Shown: in pieces, positions 1-5,185 of the stretch
Layout of the letters: every line of letters starts with the position of its first letter
Numbering within the stretch: the first letter of the stretch is position 1
Assembly (NCBI GenBank): GCA_023136725.1
Contig: JAGLQR010000154.1
Span: forward strand, 1-5,185
Direction: 5' to 3'
DNA from: Candidatus Aminicenantota bacterium
Lineage (GTDB): Bacteria; Acidobacteriota; Aminicenantia; UBA2199
DNA: 5,185 bases
Translations under genes and position numbers: made by a program
Notes under the pieces: model-generated
What the model saw: only the letters and a program-made list of their open reading frames with translations
Databases searched by the model: none
What the model was told of the DNA's origin: nothing

Positions 1-1571
1 GAAGCGGTAGCTTCATCAAAGATCAGTATTGAGGGATCTTTCAGTATTGCACGGGCAATAGATATCCGCTGTCTTTGTCCATTGGAAAGAAGGACTCCCC
101 TCTCTCCGACAATTGTTTCGTATTTTCCCGGAAGTTTTTCAATAAATTCAGATGATCTTGATATCTGAGAAACTTTTTTAAATTGATCTTCTGTAAAATC
201 ATTAATACCGTATGCAATATTATTTCTGATAGTATCATTGAACAGGAAAACATCCTGAGTAACAAGGCCTATGTTTTTCCGAAGAGAACTCATTGACACT
301 TTTTTTATATCATTCCCGTCAATCAGAATCTCTCCCTCGGAATTTTCGTAAAACCTCAGAAGAAGATTCATCATAGTTGTTTTGCCTGAACCACTTTTAC
401 CAACAATTGCTACCATCTCATCAGGATTTACGGTGAAACTCATATTTTTTATTACCGGTATTTCCTCTTCATATGAGAAAGATACATTTTTGAATTCTAC
501 TTTCCCATCCACACGACCTAGCTCTATAGGTTTCTCAATGTCCTTAATAGGGTTCACATCTTTGATAACCGCCATAACCCTTTCATACCCTGCCTTTCCC
601 TGATTGAAGTCTATATGAGCTTTTGACAATCTTTTCAATGGATCATACATCATAAAAAGTGAGGCTAGAAATGAGATAAACTGCCCGGCATCAATTGTAC
701 CGTCTGAAATTCTGTGCATCCCTATTGAGAAGATCACTGAGGCAACAATTCCCCCCATCATATTCATCAGGGGTGAAGGGAGTGATGAAAGGAAAGATAT
801 TCTGGCATTTATCCTGTAATGTTTTTCATTTATATTTGAGAATTTTTTTATCTCACTGGACTCCATATTATATGCTTTGACAATTTTATTGCCAGAAACA
901 GTTTCAGTTAGAAACGAGGAAAGTTCACCGATCGTTTCCTGAGATTGAATCACTTTTTTATGAACCTTTCTTCCAAACAATTTAAGAACAATAGCAGCCA
1001 CAGGTGTAATTATTAGTGACATCATCGCCATTTGCCAGTCCAGATAGAATACAATCGCAAGAAGAATCATAAGTGTCAGAGATTCCTTGATATATATAGT
1101 GATTGTCTCGGATACTGCAAATCTGATTTTATCTATATCATTTGAAATCCTTGAGACAAGATCTCCGGTACGGGACTTAGACAGGAAATCTATCGACTTG
1201 TAGATAAGTGATCTGTAAAGCTGATCACGAATATTCTTTACGACCTTCAGACCGAGAGTTTTCATATAATAAGAGGATAGGAAACTGAACAATGCATTTC
1301 CAAAGAAAGTTAATAGTAGTAATTGTGGAAGAATTATCCTGAGGTCACCACTTTCACTACCGACAATTTTCAGAATGAATTCTCTTATCATTTTGCCCTT
1401 TCCGGACAATTCTCCACTATTCTGAACTGAGATCTCATTTATGACAGGCCAGATAACGAGTGCTAACATACCAACAAATATAGATACCATAAACATGAAA
1501 AATAGGGCAATGATAAGTCTGCTTTTAAAGGGTTTGATTTGTGAAAGAAGATTCCCTTCAGAGTTTCCCAA
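1..1571 (-). CDS. msbA: MsbA-like ABC exporter (lipid A/phospholipid flippase), 3' end cut by window edge
   Basis: A fused transmembrane-ATPase half-transporter that works as a homodimer in the inner membrane. By family it most likely flips lipid A-core or phospholipids using ATP. 523 codons are visible, with no stop before the left edge. The membrane domain has six hydrophobic segments at about residues 18-43, 79-102, 155-177, 179-199, 262-286 and 295-312. The nucleotide-binding domain starts near 356 and shows an A-loop aromatic (Y367), Walker A GKSGSGKT (391-398), Q-loop Q439, X-loop GERG (489-492), signature LSNGQ (495-499, normally LSGGQ) and Walker B ILIFDE with catalytic E520. The D-loop, H-loop and C-terminus (roughly 60-70 residues) lie outside. 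I chose the TTG at 1571 because the first ATG in frame (1496) falls inside membrane segment 1, and a GGA lies 8 nt upstream of the TTG. It follows the pssA stop by 1 bp. The exporter class is certain; lipid A as substrate is inferred from MsbA-like sequence and the lipid-gene neighbour. Confidence 0.88.
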   Translation of the reverse strand, partial: MGNSEGNLLSQIKPFKSRLIIALFFMFMVSIFVGMLALVIWPVINEISVQNSGELSGKGKMIREFILKIVGSESGDLRIILPQLLLLTFFGNALFSFLSSYYMKTLGLKVVKNIRDQLYRSLIYKSIDFLSKSRTGDLVSRISNDIDKIRFAVSETITIYIKESLTLMILLAIVFYLDWQMAMMSLIITPVAAIVLKLFGRKVHKKVIQSQETIGELSSFLTETVSGNKIVKAYNMESSEIKKFSNINEKHYRINARISFLSSLPSPLMNMMGGIVASVIFSIGMHRISDGTIDAGQFISFLASLFMMYDPLKRLSKAHIDFNQGKAGYERVMAVIKDVNPIKDIEKPIELGRVDGKVEFKNVSFSYEEEIPVIKNMSFTVNPDEMVAIVGKSGSGKTTMMNLLLRFYENSEGEILIDGNDIKKVSMSSLRKNIGLVTQDVFLFNDTIRNNIAYGINDFTEDQFKKVSQISRSSEFIEKLPGKYETIVGERGVLLSNGQRQRISIARAILKDPSILIFDEATA

Positions 1572-1572
1572 A

Positions 1573-2358
1573 TTATTTTTCCGTTTCAGAGCCCTGCTTC
1601 AATTTTAAACTGATCTTTTTTGTCCTTTTTCTTATCAGTTTTAAGATCAAAAAAACAATAGGTGAAGTACAATATAAAATAGAGATGAGTGGAAGTATTT
1701 TGTCAGGAAACATTATAAGAAGTGCTATGGTAATTGCAAAAAGAAACAGTAGCTTAAGTCCGACTTTGGAATTAACCTTTTTGAGGGTCTTGTATTTTAC
1801 ATTCGAGATCATAAGGAAAGAAATTAGTATTACAAATAATGAAAATACCATTACCCAAAGCGGCGATGTTATAGGATCCTTGAAGTATAGAACGATTGAT
1901 GCAATCGAGATCGCACCTATAGGAATAGGCAAACCGATAAAAATATCAGAAGGGACAACATCTGCTTCTTTTATGACATTGAATCTTGCCAATCTTATTA
2001 TACCGGCACTTAAAAAAATAAAAGCTATCACTTTACCAAATTGGTGGAATTCCGGAGTAAATCCCCACTTATATATCAGAAAACTAGTTGATACACCAAA
2101 AGCCATTGCATCAACCAGTGAATCAAGCTGAACACCAAAATTAGATTCTGTTTTTGTCAACCTTGCTACTGTTCCATCAAGACCATCAAGAACAGCACTA
2201 GCCATAATTAAATATATAGCTTTAACGAAATCACCTTTAAAGACTTGAAATACCGCAAGAAATCCGGCAAAAAGGCTTAAAAGGGAGAAAAGTGATGGTA
2301 AAAAAGAAAACCTTGTCAATCTGCTAAGGCTGACCCGTCTAATTCTTTTTTTATTCAT
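1573..2358 (-). CDS. pssA: CDP-diacylglycerol--serine O-phosphatidyltransferase (phosphatidylserine synthase)
   Basis: An integral-membrane enzyme that transfers phosphatidyl from CDP-diacylglycerol to L-serine, giving phosphatidylserine and CMP, the first committed step towards phosphatidylethanolamine. The 261-residue protein carries the full CDP-alcohol phosphatidyltransferase signature: D58, D61-G62, A65-R66, then G75, D79 and D83 with standard spacing, so all metal- and substrate-binding acidic residues are present. The RLARFN motif (122-127), the IGLPIP stretch (141-146) and a LMISNVKY segment (182-189) are typical of PssA and argue against PgsA (phosphatidylglycerophosphate synthase). 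Several hydrophobic helices span about 19-40, 45-58, 85-97, 108-120, 140-159, 166-185, 202-217 and 221-241, and the tail is lysine-rich. The ATG at 2358 has a strong GAGGA ribosome site 6 nt upstream. The gene sits 40 bp after the DUF465-like gene and is followed after 1 bp by the MsbA-like exporter. A phosphatidylserine decarboxylase partner is not in the window. Confidence 0.95.
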   Translation of the reverse strand: MNKKRIRRVSLSRLTRFSFLPSLFSLLSLFAGFLAVFQVFKGDFVKAIYLIMASAVLDGLDGTVARLTKTESNFGVQLDSLVDAMAFGVSTSFLIYKWGFTPEFHQFGKVIAFIFLSAGIIRLARFNVIKEADVVPSDIFIGLPIPIGAISIASIVLYFKDPITSPLWVMVFSLFVILISFLMISNVKYKTLKKVNSKVGLKLLFLFAITIALLIMFPDKILPLISILYCTSPIVFLILKLIRKRTKKISLKLKQGSETEK

Positions 2359-2364
2359 AAATTA

Positions 2365-2369
2365 TCCTC
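2365..2369 (-). promoter_or_regulatory. Ribosome binding site of pssA
   Basis: GAGGA on the minus strand, 6 nt before the ATG at 2358. It is the strongest Shine-Dalgarno match in this cluster and fixes the pssA start. It lies in the only real gap (40 bp) inside the operon. Confidence 0.8.
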
Positions 2370-2398
2370 AACTTAACCTCATCGAACTATTCAGAATC

Positions 2399-2626
2399 TT
2401 ATAGTTGCTTTTTATTACCTTGTTCCAGAATCATCCTCTGCATTGAATCTTTTAAAGAAAGTTTTTTCTTTTTTATGATCTTCATATTTATACTTTCTTC
2501 TGCACTAATATTACTATTCTGACTAAGATTTGCAAGTTCTTTCTCACATTTCTGATGGAGATCGAATAATTTTTTAAAATCTTTGTTATTGTTCAGGAGA
2601 AATTCTTTTATTTTGTATTCACTCAT
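2399..2626 (-). CDS. Small DUF465/YdcH-like helical protein
   Basis: A 75-residue, lysine-rich, charged protein with no membrane segment or signal peptide. It looks like the DUF465 (YdcH/SlyX-like) family: a short helical hairpin with a conserved F..L...H pattern (F17, L20, H24), a loop near 35-43 (SQNSNISAE), and a second helix with KLSLKD (55-60) followed by a basic/hydrophobic end (MQRMIL). The molecular role of this family is not established. The reading frame can be extended to a GTG at 2653, but I prefer the ATG at 2626: the family-like helix begins soon after it, and it overlaps the stop of the upstream gene by only 8 bp (ATGAGTGA), an arrangement typical of translational coupling. No strong Shine-Dalgarno precedes the ATG, only purine-rich AGAAAG, consistent with coupling. 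Family assignment is from pattern only; a coiled-coil hypothetical is the alternative. Confidence 0.75.
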   Translation of the reverse strand: MSEYKIKEFLLNNNKDFKKLFDLHQKCEKELANLSQNSNISAEESINMKIIKKKKLSLKDSMQRMILEQGNKKQL

Positions 2627-3437
2627 CTTTCTGGGATTCTTTCTTTGATTCACGTGAAGAGCGGCAGAAATTAATATAACTCTGCATATTTTTGTCTTTC
2701 CCTATAATTGACAATGTCGTTATAACAGACTGGAGAATTGTCTCTTCCAGTGTATTCAGAGAAACATAATCTAAGCCCTTTTCAATGGCCAGGGAGACAA
2801 AGTGGGCAGATATTAACTGCCTTTTTGGTAATCCTTCAGAAAGATCTATAAGATGAGCAATGGTTTTTACCCTTGGAAAATCAAGTTTAAAAAGTTCAAG
2901 AGTATCAAGAAATTTCTTGCCATTATCACAATTCTCTTCCAGTGATGAGATCATAGGATCAAGAAGAATGTCATCACGATTAACACCCTTATCAAGGAGA
3001 TAATCAACAAAATGTTGAGCAATCAATAAGGACTTTTCCGGTGACAATGGTGCTTTTCCATTATCCTTTATCAAAGCAACAATCTTTACTCTTCCATTAC
3101 CGGAAACCTCCAGAATATCATCGATCTTTTTCTTATCGAATTCAATATCTCCGAGTATTATTTCATTCTGTGCTATCTCAGCTATTCTTTTTAAGGTAGT
3201 AATGTTCTTACTTCTTACAAGAACTTTCCCTCCAAGATCTTCTATAACTTTAACTGCTTCAATAAGAAATAAAAGTTCATTATCAAGAAGAGAACCCGCA
3301 TTCAATTCAATATATTCAGCACCATTGTTCAGCTGAGCCTGGGATTCCTTTTTTATAAAGAGGAAATCCATTTTATTCATCTTATCAAGAATTTTTTTAT
3401 TTGTTGAATTCAGAGAATTTCCGATCAAAGTTACCAT
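2619..3437 (-). CDS. Pterin-binding TIM-barrel protein, AcsE/DHPS-like, with altered pocket
   Basis: The 272-residue protein resembles the pterin-binding domain shared by methyltetrahydrofolate:corrinoid methyltransferases (AcsE, the MetH folate domain) and dihydropteroate synthase. Barrel landmarks occur in order: GNSLN (6-10, AcsE GERIN), GAEYIELNAG (39-48), VLVRS (72-76), IILGD (93-97), VKIVALIKDNGKAP (117-130), ILLDPMI (157-163), TIAHLIDLSEGLPKRQLI (192-209) and an AIEKGLDYVSLN end strand (217-228). Length is close to AcsE (about 262). By hand alignment only one of four known folate-contacting residues survives (D160); D75, N96 and N199 of AcsE become R75, G96 and D198. The fold is well supported, but methyl transfer or folate synthesis is not. 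The C-terminal about 15 residues are a charged Ser/Lys/Glu tail. ATG 3437 is preceded by GAGAGG 9 nt upstream. This is the first gene of the minus-strand operon and overlaps the next gene by 8 bp. Confidence 0.8.
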   Translation of the reverse strand: MVTLIGNSLNSTNKKILDKMNKMDFLFIKKESQAQLNNGAEYIELNAGSLLDNELLFLIEAVKVIEDLGGKVLVRSKNITTLKRIAEIAQNEIILGDIEFDKKKIDDILEVSGNGRVKIVALIKDNGKAPLSPEKSLLIAQHFVDYLLDKGVNRDDILLDPMISSLEENCDNGKKFLDTLELFKLDFPRVKTIAHLIDLSEGLPKRQLISAHFVSLAIEKGLDYVSLNTLEETILQSVITTLSIIGKDKNMQSYINFCRSSRESKKESQKDE

Positions 3438-3446
3438 TCTTGTTTT

Positions 3447-3452
3447 CCTCTC
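3447..3452 (-). promoter_or_regulatory. Ribosome binding site of the pterin-fold gene
   Basis: GAGAGG on the minus strand, 9 nt before the ATG at 3437. It supports this start codon for the first gene of the operon. Confidence 0.7.
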
Positions 3453-3464
3453 ATTTGAATATTT

Positions 3465-3492
3465 ATTATACTTTGCTGATCACTTTTATTAA
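3465..3492 (-). promoter_or_regulatory. Predicted sigma70-type promoter of the minus-strand operon
   Basis: A perfect -10 box TATAAT (3470-3465) with a -35-like TTAATA (3492-3487, 4 of 6 matches to TTGACA) at 16-bp spacing. Transcription would begin near 3458, giving a leader of about 20 nt that keeps the GAGAGG ribosome site. In this AT-rich DNA a TATAAT can arise by chance, but position and spacing are good. A TGATCA palindrome lies between the boxes (3477-3482); whether anything binds it is unknown. Confidence 0.55.
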
Positions 3493-3650
3493 CCAGATCA
3501 TAACAAAACATACCCCACCAAAATTTAACCCGATCTTAAAAATTCAAACTGAACTTTATATTCAATTTAAATGACATTAAAATCGTTGGAATATTATCAG
3601 AGTTTCCGCTACCTGTCAAGAATATAATGTGAGTCATTAATCCCGACTAT

Positions 3651-3677
3651 GTGTATAAAACTATTGTTAGTGTATAA
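3651..3677 (+). repeat. Direct repeat GTGTATAA, two copies 19 bp apart
   Basis: The 8-bp word GTGTATAA occurs at 3651-3658 and 3670-3677, just upstream of the radical SAM start; each copy contains a -10-like core. Nineteen bp is close to two helical turns, so a tandem operator is possible, but short repeats in AT-rich DNA are common. Confidence 0.4.
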
Positions 3678-3678
3678 T
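3673..3678 (+). promoter_or_regulatory. Possible -10 box of the radical SAM gene
   Basis: A perfect TATAAT ending 10 bp before the ATG at 3689. No good -35 box is seen 16-18 bp upstream. If used, transcription would start about 4 nt before the ATG, giving a nearly leaderless mRNA and leaving most of the weak GGA ribosome site outside the transcript. The alternative TATAAT at 3623-3628 would give a normal leader of about 55 nt but also lacks a convincing -35. Confidence 0.35.
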
Positions 3679-3688
3679 TTACGGAAAA

Positions 3689-5185
3689 ATGGGATCAGAT
3701 CAGGAGTTATTCAAGTATAGGAGTATTATTACATATGATCCTGTACATTTCTCCCGTGAAGAAGCACTTCAACATTATCTCCATATTAGGAGGACTCATT
3801 CATTAGATATAAATAGAGAAGATATTCTAAGGATTGATCTTAATAAAAAACATAAATACAATACATATTATCTAAAAGGTGATCAGGAGATTTCATTTGG
3901 AAGATCATTCAATTTTTCACTTAACGGCTCAGAAGAAAAAATACAAAACAGGAATTCATCTGAAATCAGGTCAATTAATCTCAGAAGGGAAATAAAGAGA
4001 GTAAAATTATCGACCCCTTATCTCCGATCTGACAAAAGGTGGAATTCTACAGGACTTACTGCTTCTCCGCTTTTTCTTGGATCAGCTCTTACCGATAATT
4101 CATTCAATGTAATTGTTGAGAACATTTCAATGCCTGTTTCTAAAAGCACTCATTTTTCCAAAGACATTGATTTGTGGGGATTCACTCTTTTCGAGGACAT
4201 TTTCACAGAGTTTAAAGAATTTCTAAGATCTATGCCTGCAGATCCTGATATTATAATTGCGGCCGGAGGGCCGTTTATAACCTTAAATCCCCTAAGTGCA
4301 ATGTTCCATCTTCCGGAAATAAATCTTTTCATCCGTGGGGAAGGAGAATTTATATTTCCTAAGATACTGAATTCAATAAAAAACGGGAACCTTAAAAATC
4401 TATTTAAACTTAGTGGATTTTTCTACCAGAATCAGGGATTGATCCTTTTCTCAGAATACAATGAGATAAATACCATAGACAATTTAGGAAAGTTAAATTT
4501 TCATTTCTCATTTTCCGGTAAAAAAGAATTGTCGAACGGACTTGAAATGAACTTTTCGAGAGGCTGCAGGAATAATTGTATTTTCTGTTCAAAAGTGCAG
4601 GGAAGGAAATTCCGGGAACTCCCTATCAAAAACATTAAACAATTATTATTTTCTTTCACTGAGAGATTGAAAGAATTGCATTTAGACAAAGAAATCTCCG
4701 GGGTCATAAATATTAATGATGACGATATTCTCCAGAATATCAGGTATGCCGATTCTGTCTTTAAAGAAATAATCAGTAATAATCTTTCTTTATGGGGAAT
4801 ACAAAGTTCAATAACCTCATTTTTTAAAAAAAATGGAGAAATTAATACAGATGCAATAGAGCTTGTATCTAATACCAGCCTCTTCCGGAATTCTCATCCC
4901 CTATTATGGACCGGCACAGACACATTCCTTAAAAGCAGGAGCATTCGTCTGGGTAAACCCTTACCCGGGCTTGACCTGATCTATAAATTGTTAGAGAAAT
5001 TTGAAAATCACGGGATAGACAATTATCATTATTGGATCAGTTCAGATCACTTATCAACATGGAAAGAATTTTTTGAAGAATTTCAAATCTTATACGATCT
5101 CAAATCAAACTTTCCACACTTCTCCATTCTCGCGCATTCACCATTCCTTATCCCTTATCCATCAACTCCTGCTTTTAAACTGATA
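3689..5185 (+). CDS. B12-binding-domain radical SAM protein, 3' end cut by window edge
   Basis: 499 codons are visible with no stop. Residues 1-120 are a polar region I cannot assign. About 121-235 looks like the Rossmann-type cobalamin-binding domain found in front of radical SAM domains: a strand near NVIVENISMP (140-149), DLWGFTLFED (161-170), PDIIIAAGGPF (186-196) and INLFIRGEGE (211-220). It lacks the DxHxxG cobalamin-ligand motif, as do many members of this class. The radical SAM domain begins near 284 with MNFSRGC and the cluster motif C293-X3-C297-X2-C300 (FCSKVQGR follows), which would hold a 4Fe-4S cluster and cleave S-adenosylmethionine. Later barrel landmarks are NINDDDIL (341-348), LWGIQSS (368-374), WTGTD (407-411) and LGKPLPG (421-427). 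Substrate is unknown: methylation, ring rearrangement or methylthiolation are possible. The ATG at 3689 is the first start after an in-frame TAG at 3668; GGA lies 4 nt upstream. It is divergent from the pterin-fold operon. Confidence 0.85.
   Translation, partial: MGSDQELFKYRSIITYDPVHFSREEALQHYLHIRRTHSLDINREDILRIDLNKKHKYNTYYLKGDQEISFGRSFNFSLNGSEEKIQNRNSSEIRSINLRREIKRVKLSTPYLRSDKRWNSTGLTASPLFLGSALTDNSFNVIVENISMPVSKSTHFSKDIDLWGFTLFEDIFTEFKEFLRSMPADPDIIIAAGGPFITLNPLSAMFHLPEINLFIRGEGEFIFPKILNSIKNGNLKNLFKLSGFFYQNQGLILFSEYNEINTIDNLGKLNFHFSFSGKKELSNGLEMNFSRGCRNNCIFCSKVQGRKFRELPIKNIKQLLFSFTERLKELHLDKEISGVININDDDILQNIRYADSVFKEIISNNLSLWGIQSSITSFFKKNGEINTDAIELVSNTSLFRNSHPLLWTGTDTFLKSRSIRLGKPLPGLDLIYKLLEKFENHGIDNYHYWISSDHLSTWKEFFEEFQILYDLKSNFPHFSILAHSPFLIPYPSTPAFKLI

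Larger units (their letters stand above)
3438..3688. other. Divergent intergenic region (251 bp)
   Basis: Separates the minus-strand operon from the plus-strand radical SAM gene and must hold both promoters. It is very AT-rich. I see the operon promoter at its left end and three TATAAT-like boxes for the plus strand (3623-3628, 3654-3659, 3673-3678). The central part, about 3495-3620, shows no ORF, hairpin terminator, RNA gene or clear long repeat by eye. Confidence 0.7.

Noticed and set aside
41..265. Minus-strand 74-codon frame
   Set aside because: Out of frame with the exporter ATPase domain, which reads through here with its signature and X-loop motifs; no family resemblance.
382..880. 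Plus-strand open frames at 382-603 and 695-880
   Set aside because: Both are antisense to the MsbA-like exporter, which has intact ATPase motifs and membrane segments through this stretch.
1541..2131. Plus-strand open frame of 196 codons
   Set aside because: It lies almost wholly antisense to pssA, whose catalytic motifs are complete. The translation has no recognisable domain and no convincing ribosome site, so it is a shadow frame.
2359..2398. Terminator between the DUF465-like gene and pssA
   Set aside because: The 40-bp gap has no GC-rich hairpin followed by a T run.
2627..2653. GTG start at 2653 for the DUF465-like gene
   Set aside because: It would deepen the overlap with the upstream gene to 35 bp and add nine residues of no family character; the ATG at 2626 fits the family and the coupled arrangement better.
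3438..3688. Riboswitch (for example cobalamin or folate) in the divergent region
   Set aside because: Considered because of the B12/pterin neighbours, but no conserved B12-box-like segment or paired stems could be seen, and the likely leaders on both sides are short.
4150..4707. Minus-strand frames at 4150-4332, 4410-4592 and 4501-4707
   Set aside because: All are antisense to the radical SAM gene, including the region that codes its cysteine motif; none has a family pattern.

Overview
The window is AT-rich (roughly one third G+C by eye) and densely coded. It suggests a Gram-negative bacterium with a double membrane, because an MsbA-like lipid flippase lies directly downstream of an integral-membrane phosphatidylserine synthase. 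I cannot name the genus. The base composition and gene mix would fit several AT-rich, often uncultured lineages such as spirochaetes or FCB-group candidate phyla, but nothing seen here decides between them.

Layout. Positions 1-3437 form one compact minus-strand gene cluster, in order of transcription: (1) a pterin-binding (methyltetrahydrofolate methyltransferase / dihydropteroate synthase fold) protein, 3437-2619; (2) a small DUF465/YdcH-like helical protein, 2626-2399, overlapping gene 1 by 8 bp; (3) pssA, CDP-diacylglycerol--serine O-phosphatidyltransferase, 2358-1573; (4) an MsbA-type ABC exporter that starts at a TTG one base after the pssA stop and runs off the left edge just after its Walker B motif. 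The spacings (-8, +40 and +1 bp) point to a single operon. A good sigma70-like promoter (TATAAT at 3470-3465) lies just upstream of gene 1.

Positions 3438-3688 are a 251-bp AT-rich divergent intergenic region. On the other side, on the plus strand from 3689 to the right edge, is a radical SAM protein with an N-terminal cobalamin-binding-like domain and a CX3CX2C cluster motif. It is open at the window end (499 codons visible).

How they fit together. PssA makes phosphatidylserine, the usual precursor of phosphatidylethanolamine, and the MsbA-like protein probably flips lipid A-core or phospholipid across the inner membrane, so the downstream half of the operon is about envelope lipids. The upstream pterin-fold protein and the divergent B12/radical SAM protein are both one-carbon/corrinoid-type folds of unknown substrate. 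The pterin-fold protein appears to have lost most residues that hold methyltetrahydrofolate in the characterised enzyme, which is the main oddity of the window. No RNA gene, insertion sequence, CRISPR array or hairpin terminator was seen.
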